Shown here: one piece after another, positions 16,877 through 25,588 of the stretch
Numbering within the stretch: position 1 is the stretch's first letter
Layout of the letters: every line of letters begins with the position of its first letter
Assembly (NCBI RefSeq): GCF_027945075.1
Contig: NZ_CP116034.1
Span: 744,001-808,000, forward strand
Length of the DNA stretch: 64,000 nt
Reading direction: 5' to 3'
Source of the DNA: Chryseobacterium sp. CY350
Lineage (GTDB): Bacteria; Bacteroidota; Bacteroidia; Flavobacteriales; Weeksellaceae
The notes under the pieces: generated by a model
Databases searched by the model: none
What the model saw: only the letters and a program-made list of their open reading frames with translations
Told to the model about the DNA's origin: nothing
Position numbers and translations under genes: made by a program

Positions 16877-17440
16877 AAGATCATCATTTTTTTCCATAAG
16901 TTTTGTCACCCGAATTACTGTTTCTACACTTAATCCTGTGAGTGATGCCAATTGCTGTCTGGTATATGGTACCTGAAAAGAAAATGGTGATTGCTCTTCC
17001 TGCTTTTCTTTAAGATAATTCATAAGCGTTTTTAATCTGTTTTCAGGTTTCTGAAAAGACAATGTCTGCATCATAATATGTTTATAATACATGCTTTCTG
17101 AAATATATTTTAAAAACTTAGTGTAAAATTCAGGTCTCCGACTTAGAAGATTGAAAAAATTCTGTTTCGGCAATCGTATCACTTTACAATCTTCTATGAC
17201 GACCGCATTCATCGGATATGGCCTGTCTATAAAAAGAGCAGTAACGACTATTATTTCACCTACAGATAAAATTCTCTGAATAAACTCTTTCCCCTGATCG
17301 TTGTAATTGTTAATCTTTACTTTTCCATCTAAAATCTGATAGTAAAAGGAAGGATTTTCACCTTCAGCAAATATTATATCATTAGTTCTGTATTTTTTGT
17401 AATCTGCACCATAAGATATTAGTAGGTCTTCAAAAATCAT
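16847..17440 (-). CDS. Crp/Fnr family transcriptional regulator (paralogue 2)
   Basis: 197 residues; sensor domain NDIIFAEGENPSFYYQILDG and winged helix YTRQQLASLTGLSVETVIRV. It is a paralogue of the regulator at 15411-16028, with an identical VETVIR recognition motif, so the two may bind the same sites and cross-regulate. It converges with the SDR gene. The upstream gap holds the palindrome TGTGGTACCACA and a TGAT-N4-ATCA box. Confidence 0.92.
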   Translation of the reverse strand: MIFEDLLISYGADYKKYRTNDIIFAEGENPSFYYQILDGKVKINNYNDQGKEFIQRILSVGEIIVVTALFIDRPYPMNAVVIEDCKVIRLPKQNFFNLLSRRPEFYTKFLKYISESMYYKHIMMQTLSFQKPENRLKTLMNYLKEKQEEQSPFSFQVPYTRQQLASLTGLSVETVIRVTKLMEKNDDLKIKNRKIFY

Positions 17441-17556
17441 AGAGTCAATTGAGTAAAAATATTAATAAAGGTGTTATAACCAAGCATATCAACCTATATG
17501 AGTTTTATTTTAATGAGAATGTAAAGAAAATAGAATTTTTATTAAAAATTAATCAA

Positions 17557-17628
17557 TGTGGTACCACATATATACCACAAGATTTCAGAAATGTCAACAA
17601 CAAAAACATTCCATCGTGATTTCGATCA
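17557..17628. promoter_or_regulatory. Regulatory cluster upstream of Crp/Fnr paralogue 2
   Basis: The 344-bp gap 17441-17784 contains a perfect 12-bp palindrome TGTGGTACCACA (17557-17568), a further ACCACA half at 17574-17579 and the box TGATTTCGATCA (17617-17628). The last shares TGATTNNNATCATAA with 15268-15282. A TGTGGTA half-site also occurs at 15383-15389, just before paralogue 1. No clear -7 box is visible here. Confidence 0.5.
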
Positions 17629-17784
17629 TAAAAAGTCTGGTACAAAATCTAATATATTTGAATAATCATTTCGATTCTTACCTGTAAATAAGATCTTAAA
17701 AATTTAGAAAGCATAGGCAATTCTTGCATTTTGATCAGTTGGTTTCAGAATTTAAATGAAAATAAATTTAGTAGAGAATATTTT

Positions 17785-18087
17785 ATGAAAAATTTAGCAG
17801 AAGATGAAATTTTAAGATTGGCGAAGGATAATTCACCCCGTCTTTTGAGTAAATTTAAAAGTTTGTATCCTGATTTTTTTGAGAAACTTGAGGCCATTCA
17901 GCCAAATCTACAAAACTCTGAACTTATTTTCTGTATCTATCTTAAACTAAATTTAAGTACAAAAGAAATCGCCACCTACACGTATGTTACTCCGAAAGCA
18001 GTGCAAAACAGGAAGAACAGAATCAGAAAAAAGCTTAATATTGCATCATCGGTAGATATTTATAAATGGTTTGATGAAAATTTTTAA
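17785..18087 (+). CDS. Stand-alone LuxR-type helix-turn-helix protein (possible remnant of a larger regulator)
   Basis: The ATG at 17785 gives 100 residues; a TTG at 17731 is also in frame. Residues 45-90 (QNSELIFCIYLKLNLSTKEI and TPKAVQNRKNRIRKKLNI) look like the C-terminal HTH of Bacteroidota TPR-containing regulators, which are normally several hundred residues long. No TPR or sensor domain is encoded upstream. It may be a genuine small DNA-binding protein or the surviving C-terminus of a deleted regulator. Confidence 0.65.
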   Translation: MKNLAEDEILRLAKDNSPRLLSKFKSLYPDFFEKLEAIQPNLQNSELIFCIYLKLNLSTKEIATYTYVTPKAVQNRKNRIRKKLNIASSVDIYKWFDENF

Positions 18088-18090
18088 AGC

Positions 18091-18735
18091 TCAAATCTCA
18101 TAAATTTCAGAATCCGTAAACACGAAATATGTTCCTTTCTTAGGAATATTTTTTGTGTCTAAACCTGTAAACTCACTAAAAGCCGGCAATAATAATTGCT
18201 TTGAAGTCTGAGCAAAACAAGGCAATTTTATTTTTTTCACGAGAGAATTGATCACAAAACCGGGATGAATATGCCCGGTAATCTGAAACTTCGGATTCGA
18301 ACGGTCAAAGTCGTGAACAAATGAAATATCATCAATTTCTAATGATTTTTCCCGAAAGTCTAAACACAATTTTCTTTCCAGAGTTTTTGAAATACGATCG
18401 TGATTGCCTTCTACCAGACAGAATTTGATGTCTGAATATTGCTTTTTCCACTCACAAAATTCGTCGACTTCAGAATTATTTCCTGCGTGAAGAAGATCAC
18501 CGACGATGATAAATTTTTCAGGTTTAAAATATTCAATTAATATAGAAAGACGCTCCAGATCATTTTTCATAATATGATTGGCCAAAGCAATTCCGTTTTT
18601 ACGGAAATGAGCGGTTTTACCAATGTGCAAATCTGAAAAAATTAATGCTTTTTCTTTTCCCCAGTACAAAGCTCTTTGATTTATTAAAGTAAAAATTTGG
18701 TTTTGAATTGTTATATCTTTTATGGCTATGTTCAT
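18091..18735 (-). CDS. pdeM: Ligase-associated DNA damage response endonuclease PdeM
   Basis: A 214-residue calcineurin-like metallophosphoesterase with all expected metal motifs: SDLHIGK, VGDLLHAG, EGNHDR and TGHIHPG. It is the last gene of the four-gene ligase-associated DNA damage response cluster. The ATG at 18735 (MNIAIKDITIQNQ) is preferred; a start at 18825 would overlap the helicase gene. It begins 22 bp after the helicase stop, indicating one operon. The enzyme is expected to act on DNA ends before ligation. Confidence 0.92.
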   Translation of the reverse strand: MNIAIKDITIQNQIFTLINQRALYWGKEKALIFSDLHIGKTAHFRKNGIALANHIMKNDLERLSILIEYFKPEKFIIVGDLLHAGNNSEVDEFCEWKKQYSDIKFCLVEGNHDRISKTLERKLCLDFREKSLEIDDISFVHDFDRSNPKFQITGHIHPGFVINSLVKKIKLPCFAQTSKQLLLPAFSEFTGLDTKNIPKKGTYFVFTDSEIYEI

Positions 18736-18757
18736 ACTGCATTTTGAAGACGAAAAT

Positions 18758-21214
18758 TTAATCGTCTTTAATATTTCTTCCGGATTGTTTAATGAGTTTC
18801 TGAATTCTCGCATCAAGATTCTCACTCGTCAACGTTTGTCTTAAGCTGTCAACTTTAATCGGGAAACTTAATGGTGTAAATTTATTAGAATATTTTAAAA
18901 TAAACTTCGATTTTTCAATTCTTTTAAAAGCTTCAACCAAACGCTGTTCCTGCAGCTGCATATTAAAAACTTCTGTATAAGCCTGTCTTACGAGAAAATG
19001 ATTTGGGTCGTAATCTTCCAGAACTTTAAAAATCAATCCTGCCGAACTTTGCAAAGCCTTATTCGAACGCTGCTGTCCGGGAAAATTCTGCACAACCATT
19101 CCGGAAATCACTGCAATATCTCTGAATTTTCTTCTTGCCATTTCTGCCGAATTAATACTCGAAATAACATCCACCATCAGATTATCTCTCGTCAGAATTT
19201 TAGCTAAATTATCCTCATTCAGCGGGATTTCTTTGTCGCTGAATAATTCAAAACCATAATCATTCATTGCCATTGAAAATGAAATCGGAGCCAGTTTTGA
19301 AATCCGGTAAGCAATCAAAGCCGCCATCACTTCGTGCACCAAACGCCCTTCAAAAGGGTACATAAATAAATGATAGCCTTCGCGGTTTTTAATCAATTCA
19401 ACCAAAAATTCATCTTCTCTCGGAATATGCGAACGCTTTTCCTGATTCGCCAAAAGTGGATGCAGAAATTTCAATTCCTTTTCAGAAGCTTTCGGATTTA
19501 ATGCTCCAGATAATTTTTCTCTTAAAAAATGACCCAGATTAGAACTTAACGGCAATCGTCCGCCCAAATAACTTGGAGCCTGCGCTTTCCCTTTTGAAGC
19601 CCGGACGAAAACGGTCATATCTTTTATCGTCGCCACTTCCAGAACCCTCCCCGCCAGAATAAATTTCTCTTCTTTCTTCAATCTTGAAATAAAATATTCC
19701 TCAACCATTCCAATATAACCGCCGGAAATAAATTTCACTTTTAGCATTGCATCACTCACAATTGCGCCCATATTCATTCGGTGTAGCATTGCAATTTTTC
19801 TGGAAGTCACTTTATGCAGACCGTCTTCCATCACGACAACTTTGTGATATTCTTCATAGCTTTTCAAGGCACTTCCGCCAATCGTGAGAAAATCAATCAT
19901 CGACTTCCATTCCTCATCTCTTATTTCCTGAAACGTATAGACTTTTTTTATTCTCTCATAAACTTCGTTAGGTGAAAATCCATCACCAACCGCCAAAGTC
20001 ATCAGAAACTGAACCAAAACATCGAAACACAAAACCACCGGTTCGCGTGGCTCGATGATTTTTTGTTTCACGGCTTCTTTTAAAGCGGCAACTTCAATGA
20101 GTTCCAGAGAATGCGTAGGAACACAGAAAATTTTTGAGGTCTCAAAAGGGGAGTGGCCGCTTCGTCCTGCACGTTGCAAAAATCTCGCGACACCTTTTGC
20201 AGAACCAATTTGAATAACGGTATCAACAGGTTTAAAGTCAATTCCCAAATCTAAAGATGATGTGGAAACAACGGCTTTCAGTTTTCCTGAACTTAAATTT
20301 TCTTCAATCCAGATTCGCAGATGCGCATCAATCGAACTGTGATGAATGGCGATTTGTCCGGCAAAATCAGGATATGCATTCAGCAAAAGCTGATACCACA
20401 TTTCGCTCTGACTTCGGGTATTTGTAAAAACAATCGTTGATTTTGATTCCAAAATAATCGGAACCACTTTATCAGCCAGTTTTTGTCCGAGATGTCCTGC
20501 CCAAGGCAAAAGTTCAACTTCATCCGGAAAAACAGAAATAATATCAATTTTCTTGAGTTCTTTAGCAGTAATCTTTGTTTTCTTGATGTCATACGGAATC
20601 AGAACATCCTGCGCTTCATCGAGGTTTCCGATTGTTGCCGTAATTCCCCAGATTTTAAGTTTCGGAACATAATGAAAGAGCTGCGAAATTCCCAATTCAA
20701 CCATCACGCCACGTTTCGAACCCAGCAATTCGTGCCATTCATCCACCGCAACGCAATGCATATCGCTAAAAAATCGCTGATGATTTTTCTGAGCTAAAAG
20801 TAAGTGGAGACTTTCGGGAGTAACCACCAGAATTTCAGGCATATTTTTTACCTGCTGTTGCCGGACTTTCGGGTCCGTGTCACCATTTCTTACGCCAACA
20901 GACCAATCTAACCCAATCTCGTCGATCGCTTCCTGCATTGCTTTGGCGATATCTTTTGAAAGGGAACGAAGTGGCGTTATCCAAATCATTTTCAGCCCTT
21001 TCTTATATTTATCGGGATTCGTCAGAAAATCTGAAACCAAAGCTAAAAATACCGAAAAAGTTTTCCCAAAACCCGTCGGCGCCACAACCATTCCGCTGTA
21101 GCCACTGCCAAATTTCTTCCAGGTGTCGACCTGAAATTTAAATGGAGAATTGCCTTTTTCCATCATCCAGTTTTGAATGATTTTAAAGCCTTCGGTATTT
21201 TCGTAGTTGCTCAA
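18758..21214 (-). CDS. Ligase-associated DNA damage response DEXH-box helicase (Lhr-like)
   Basis: An 818-residue superfamily 2 helicase. Walker A is VVAPTGFGKTFS (near residue 37), DEXH is VAVDEWHELLGSKRG and the C-terminal helicase motif is FLQRAGRSGHSPFE. A long Lhr-like C-terminal region follows (WH and core extension with LHRMNMGAIVSDAM and FEGRLVHEVMAALIA). It probably unwinds or remodels damaged DNA for the ligase and nucleases of the same operon. The ligase gene lies 188 bp upstream. Confidence 0.93.
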   Translation of the reverse strand: MSNYENTEGFKIIQNWMMEKGNSPFKFQVDTWKKFGSGYSGMVVAPTGFGKTFSVFLALVSDFLTNPDKYKKGLKMIWITPLRSLSKDIAKAMQEAIDEIGLDWSVGVRNGDTDPKVRQQQVKNMPEILVVTPESLHLLLAQKNHQRFFSDMHCVAVDEWHELLGSKRGVMVELGISQLFHYVPKLKIWGITATIGNLDEAQDVLIPYDIKKTKITAKELKKIDIISVFPDEVELLPWAGHLGQKLADKVVPIILESKSTIVFTNTRSQSEMWYQLLLNAYPDFAGQIAIHHSSIDAHLRIWIEENLSSGKLKAVVSTSSLDLGIDFKPVDTVIQIGSAKGVARFLQRAGRSGHSPFETSKIFCVPTHSLELIEVAALKEAVKQKIIEPREPVVLCFDVLVQFLMTLAVGDGFSPNEVYERIKKVYTFQEIRDEEWKSMIDFLTIGGSALKSYEEYHKVVVMEDGLHKVTSRKIAMLHRMNMGAIVSDAMLKVKFISGGYIGMVEEYFISRLKKEEKFILAGRVLEVATIKDMTVFVRASKGKAQAPSYLGGRLPLSSNLGHFLREKLSGALNPKASEKELKFLHPLLANQEKRSHIPREDEFLVELIKNREGYHLFMYPFEGRLVHEVMAALIAYRISKLAPISFSMAMNDYGFELFSDKEIPLNEDNLAKILTRDNLMVDVISSINSAEMARRKFRDIAVISGMVVQNFPGQQRSNKALQSSAGLIFKVLEDYDPNHFLVRQAYTEVFNMQLQEQRLVEAFKRIEKSKFILKYSNKFTPLSFPIKVDSLRQTLTSENLDARIQKLIKQSGRNIKDD

Positions 21215-21402
21215 ATTCTTTTAATTATATATTTAAACGCAAAGAGCGCAAAGATTTTTTGACTTTATCGTGCATATTTTCGTTCGTAAAGGCGTTTCAC
21301 TTAGCCAAGAAATGCTACTGTCATTTTCTGAATGAAGTACCCTTGTGAACGAAAACGTTTAAAAATGTAACAAAAAGTCTTTCGAACAATGCGTTTAGAA
21401 AT

Positions 21403-22983
21403 TTACTGTATCAGTTTTTTAATCTCTTCAATATTATCAATATCGTTCACGGTTTTATCTTTCCGCCATCTTAAAATCCTTGGAAAGCGCAGTGCAACAC
21501 CGCTTTTGTGACGGTTGCTGAATCCAATTCCTTCAAATGCAATCTCGAAAACCAATTCAGCTTTCACAGTTCGGACTGGACCGAATTTTTCAATCGCATT
21601 TTTATTCACAAATTTGCTGACTTCCATTATTTCTTTATCGGTCAATCCGGAGTAGGCTTTGGCAATGGTGACCAATTTATCGCCGCTTTTTACGGCAAAA
21701 CTGTAGTCGGTGTAGTAGGCGCTTCGTCGTCCGCTTCCTTTTTGGGCGTAAATTAAAACTGCATCAATCGTTAACGGACTGATTTTCCATTTCCACCAGT
21801 CGCCTTTTTTTCGTCCAGAATGGTAGTGAGAATTTTTCTGTTTCAGCATCAAACCTTCACTGTTGATTTCCCTTGAATTTTCTCTGATTAAATTTAATTT
21901 GCTCCAATCGTTAAATTCAATGGACTGAGAAATTTTTATGTTTTCTGGAGTTTCATTTAACAATAATTCCTGCAGCATTGCTCTTCGGGCTGAGATCGGT
22001 TTTTCCCTTAAATCAGTTCCTTCCAGTTCAAGAATGTCATACGCAAAAACTTCAATCGGAATTTCAGCGAGCATCTTTTTAGTTAAAGTTTTACGGTTTA
22101 ACCGTTTTTGTAATTCGTTAAAATTTAAAACGTTACCATCCTTTACCGCAAGTATTTCTCCATCTATCACAAAGTTGCCTTTCATCGCTTTTACGGTCTC
22201 GTCAATTTCGGGAAACTGTTCGGTTACCAGTTCTTCGCCGCGCGACCAGATAAAAACTTCGTCATTCCTTCTGATGATTTGTCCACGGATTCCGTCCCAT
22301 TTGTATTCGATGAGCCATTCTTCAGGTTTCCCCAAATCTTCCAGCTCTTTTTCAAGCGGATAAGCCAAACAAAAAGGGTAGGGTTTTGAGTTATCGGGAT
22401 TGATATTTTCAGCAGAAATCAGTTCCTGAAACGAAACTTCATCAGGTTGCCATTTCCCCATCAAACTGTGCATCAATGTACTTGCTTCCTGTCCGGAAAA
22501 TTTTGTAAGGGAATTAATCAAAGTTTTCGATGAAACCCCAATTCTGAAACTTCCACCAAGTAATTTGTTGAAAATCAACCGTTCAGTATAATCCAGACCG
22601 TTCCATGAGTTGAGAACAAATTCTTTTTTCTCGGCTTCAGTTTTTGTTTTTAAACCAATAATTTCTGTCATCCATTCAGACAGTGTTTTTTCTATTTTTT
22701 CTGTTGGCGGAGGAAGAATCAACGATATGGTTTCACCCAAATCACCGACCGAAGAATAGCTTTCCTGAAACAGCCAAAAAGGCAGCTGAATAATCTCCAA
22801 CGCCCATTCTTTCATATAGTTGGTGTTCACATTTCGCTTGGGTCTTTTCCCCGTAAACAGGGCGATAAACCACAATTTATCATCATCCGGCGCACGCTCA
22901 AGATAATCGATGATGGCATCGATTTTAGCATTGGTTTTATTGGTGCTCTCGAGGGCGTTGATAAGTTCTGCGAAATTTTTCAT
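21403..22983 (-). CDS. ATP-dependent DNA ligase of the ligase-associated damage response cluster
   Basis: A 526-residue enzyme with an N-terminal DNA-binding domain. The adenylation domain has nucleophile Lys228 in EYKWDGIRGQI, then FVIDGEILA and EGLMLKQ. The OB-fold domain includes WWKWKISPLTIDAVLIYAQ. It seals nicks using ATP, unlike the NAD-dependent LigA used for replication. It is flanked by the MBL exonuclease and the Lhr-like helicase, the typical order for this cluster. Confidence 0.94.
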   Translation of the reverse strand: MKNFAELINALESTNKTNAKIDAIIDYLERAPDDDKLWFIALFTGKRPKRNVNTNYMKEWALEIIQLPFWLFQESYSSVGDLGETISLILPPPTEKIEKTLSEWMTEIIGLKTKTEAEKKEFVLNSWNGLDYTERLIFNKLLGGSFRIGVSSKTLINSLTKFSGQEASTLMHSLMGKWQPDEVSFQELISAENINPDNSKPYPFCLAYPLEKELEDLGKPEEWLIEYKWDGIRGQIIRRNDEVFIWSRGEELVTEQFPEIDETVKAMKGNFVIDGEILAVKDGNVLNFNELQKRLNRKTLTKKMLAEIPIEVFAYDILELEGTDLREKPISARRAMLQELLLNETPENIKISQSIEFNDWSKLNLIRENSREINSEGLMLKQKNSHYHSGRKKGDWWKWKISPLTIDAVLIYAQKGSGRRSAYYTDYSFAVKSGDKLVTIAKAYSGLTDKEIMEVSKFVNKNAIEKFGPVRTVKAELVFEIAFEGIGFSNRHKSGVALRFPRILRWRKDKTVNDIDNIEEIKKLIQ

Positions 22984-23076
22984 TCTAATCTTTTGTATTA
23001 CTTGGGCAACTTTGAACTTCGTTCGTAAATTTTGATTAAGCTTGGCTTCATCTCACTTATGCCTTCCGTTCCCAAT

Positions 23077-23160
23077 CTTTTTTTGCAGGATGTTTCAGAT
23101 ATAATCAATGTGAGTTTATGCAAAAAAAGGATTTCCACTTAAGTCGGGCCGGGGGCGATA
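23077..23160. repeat. Hairpin element with GC-rich flank between exonuclease and ligase genes
   Basis: CTTTTTTTGCA (23077-23087) and TGCAAAAAAAG (23119-23129) are perfect reverse complements with a 31-bp loop. They are followed at 23144-23158 by a G/C block (TCGGGCCGGGGGCGA) that is unlike the surrounding AT-rich DNA. It could be a dispersed REP-like element inserted inside the operon. Whether other copies exist cannot be seen here. Confidence 0.45.
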
Positions 23161-23209
23161 TGCGTGTTAAAATAAACAGGTTGCTAATTACTTGATGATT
23201 TATTTTTAA

Positions 23210-24238
23210 TTAATTGTCTTTTTCATCTGATACAGCTTCCTTTTCTACGACCTCTTCATCATCATCACCATACAAAGTTTCCACCACATCAGATTTAATT
23301 CCAATTTCATTTAAATATTTCGAAAAAACTTCGGTTTGTCCGTGTGTAACGTGAACGATCTCCGCTTCTGTAGCTTTGATGGCTTGTAACAAACCTTTCC
23401 AGTCGGCGTGATCGCTCATTGGAAAACCTGCGTCCATACTTCGCCATCTTCTAGCACCACGGACCTGCATCCAACCGGAACAAATCGCTGTGGCGGCATC
23501 CGGAATTTTCTTAATCACATTGCTATCCAATAAAGCCGGCGGAACGATCACAATATCGCCCGCAACTTGTTTAATACTTTCTCTGAAATCCGGAACTTCA
23601 TAATCCGGAAGGATGATTCCAACCTCTTCAAAAGCCTGATTCAGTTTTCCGATAGAGTAGTGAACGTGGATTTTTCCCATTCCTTCCACGGCTTTCATTA
23701 TGCGCTGTGCCTTGCCCAAAGAATATCCGATGAAAACTGAAGTCTTCTGGTTTTCCTGATTCCGTAAAACCCAGCTCTGCATTTTTTTATTCAGATCATC
23801 CACTTCCAACCAGTTGTAAATAGGAAGCCCGAAAGTACTTTCAGTCACAAATTCATTACATTTTACCACCTCAAAAGGCGTGCTCAGCCCATCATCCTGA
23901 ACTTTATAATCACCTGAAATCACACTCACATATCCTTTATATTCGAGCCGAATCTGAGCCGAACCAATAATATGACCAGCAGGATGCATGGAAAGTTTTA
24001 CCCCATTTATGTCTAAAACTTCACCATACTGCAAAGTCTGACACTCTATATCCTCGGCAATTCTTTTCTTTAAAATAGGTTTGGTGAAGTGATGGCAAAG
24101 GTATTTTTTCATTCCCCAACGTGCGTGATCAGCGTGCCCGTGAGTGATGACCGCATAATCTACAGGTCGCCAAGGGTCAATGTAAAATTTGCCTTGCGGA
24201 CAGTAAATACCTTTATTTGTGAATGTAATGAGTTTCAA
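23210..24238 (-). CDS. Ligase-associated DNA damage response exonuclease (metallo-beta-lactamase fold)
   Basis: A 342-residue MBL-fold nuclease related to the beta-CASP/SNM1 class. Metal-binding motifs are VITHGHADHARWG (near residue 35), MHPAGHIIGSAQ, SGDYK and PMSDHADWKG, with a late VTHGQ. It is the first gene of the damage response operon and is expected to process DNA ends before the ATP-dependent ligase acts. The tail is acidic (DDDEEVVEKE). Confidence 0.92.
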   Translation of the reverse strand: MKLITFTNKGIYCPQGKFYIDPWRPVDYAVITHGHADHARWGMKKYLCHHFTKPILKKRIAEDIECQTLQYGEVLDINGVKLSMHPAGHIIGSAQIRLEYKGYVSVISGDYKVQDDGLSTPFEVVKCNEFVTESTFGLPIYNWLEVDDLNKKMQSWVLRNQENQKTSVFIGYSLGKAQRIMKAVEGMGKIHVHYSIGKLNQAFEEVGIILPDYEVPDFRESIKQVAGDIVIVPPALLDSNVIKKIPDAATAICSGWMQVRGARRWRSMDAGFPMSDHADWKGLLQAIKATEAEIVHVTHGQTEVFSKYLNEIGIKSDVVETLYGDDDEEVVEKEAVSDEKDN

Positions 24239-24415
24239 TAGTGTAATGATTAGTGTGTTTCTGAATATTCAAAAACCTAACCAAATTACTATTTTTAAAT
24301 ATGTTTCTGCAAATTCATTCCAACTTCATTTATTTTGGAATTTCCCTTAAAATGTGATAATGAATATTCTGCTAACAAAAAAAGAGCTGTTTAAAAACAA
24401 CCCTTACGCAAATTT

Positions 24416-25492
24416 TTAAGGAATAATATTTTCCTGTTTCAATTTTTTAAATAATTCAAAGAAAGAATCTTCGGTATTTTGGAATTCTTTAAATCCCGCT
24501 TTTCTGCTGTTAGTCATATCCGTCATCACTTCCAGCGGCCTTCCCAAATCCAGATCTGTATGCCAAGGGGAAGATAATCTTTCAATATTTTCCTCTTTTA
24601 AATGATATTTCTGTACAATTTCACTCCAGATTTATTGGTCATTACGCATTTCTTTTTCTAGAGGTCTGATTTCATTTTCAAAACCAACTACTTCTACACC
24701 AAAATACTCTGCCAATCTGTACCATAACCACTTCCATCGGAAAATATCTCCGTTTGTAATATTGAAAGCTGTATTTTTTGCTTCTTCAGTGGTTGCTGCC
24801 CAAACCAGTTGTTTAGCCAAAATTCTTGCATCTGTCACATCAGAAATTCCGTTCCATTGTGCGGATGAGCCGGGCCATATAAATTTTCGTCCTTCCTCTT
24901 TACAGATGCTTGCGTATACTGCCAAGGTCGTTCCCAAATTCATTGCATTTCCCACGGCATAACCAATGACTGTATGTGGTCTGTGAATACTCCAACTAAA
25001 ACCATCTTTTTCAGAAGCAGCATACACCTCATCTTCCTGAGCATAGTAAAAATTGGGTAAAGGAAGTCTAGGTTGCTCTTCTCTAAGAGGAGTTTCGGGA
25101 AGTTTTCCTTCTTTTGCATAAGCTTCAAATGGTCCGAGATAATGTTTCAATCCGGTAACCAAAGCAACATGCTTCACCGATTTTTTTGGAGATAAAACAT
25201 TTAAAAGATTTCGCACCAAAGCACTGTTGACACGGATGTTTTCTTCTTCGGTGTCGTTTCGCATCCATGTTGTAAAAAAAATATGAGTGGGAGCGATATT
25301 TTCTAAAGCAATTTCTAAACTTTTGATATCCAAAAGATCCGCTTTAATGGAAATTAATCCTTTGATATTGTTGTTGATATTTCTGGAAAGTCCGTACGTT
25401 GTCCAGTCTTGAGATAGAAGTTCGTTGGCAAGATTATTTCCCGTAATTCCGGTGGCCCCGACGACTAATGCAATATTTTTATTGTTTTTCAT
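24416..25492 (-). pseudogene. NAD(P)-dependent epimerase/reductase (PRISE-like SDR) interrupted by an in-frame TAA
   Basis: The reading frame 25492 to 24632 encodes 286 residues of an extended SDR: cofactor motif VVGATGITGNNLANEL, then SFSWSIHRPHTVIG-like text and FNITNGDIFRWKWLW. It then stops at a TAA (24632-24634). The same frame continues without a shift for 71 codons, beginning IWSEIVQKYHLKEENI, to a TAA at 24416-24418. This looks like the normal C-terminus, and the restored length, about 358, suits the family. A single base change (for example CAA, AAA or GAA to TAA) explains it. A truncated product of 286 residues may still be made. The gene has its own promoter and a Crp/Fnr-type box upstream. 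Confidence 0.82.
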
Positions 25493-25510
25493 TTTGTAAA
25501 ATTTCTTCTA

Positions 25511-25563
25511 CAAAGCTATGGCTGTTCCTATCGAAAACACTTGATCTGGATCATGAGTTTTGG
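25511..25563 (-). promoter_or_regulatory. Promoter and Crp/Fnr-type box of the epimerase gene
   Basis: The minus-strand -7 box TAGCTTTG is at 25511-25518. The box TGATCTGGATCA (25552-25563), an inverted repeat of FNR type, is centred about 50 bp upstream of the inferred start of transcription. The neighbouring gene encodes a Crp/Fnr regulator with a canonical Glu-x-x-Ser-Arg recognition helix. Confidence 0.6.
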
Positions 25564-25588
25564 TTAATAGTCTATAGTTAAGTTTAAA

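Noticed and set aside
18736..18825. Longer N-terminus for PdeM
   Set aside because: It would overlap the helicase 3' end and is coding in that gene's frame; the ATG at 18735 gives the usual PdeM start.
21215..21402. Possible small gene or repeat in the helicase-ligase gap
   Set aside because: It contains ACGCAAAGAGCGCAAAG-like text that may be a repeat, but no second copy, frame or hairpin could be shown within the window.
21938..22363. 141-residue plus-strand frame opposite the DNA ligase
   Set aside because: It is the complement of conserved ligase codons, including the Lys228 region, and has a Ser/Phe-rich composition typical of antisense shadows.
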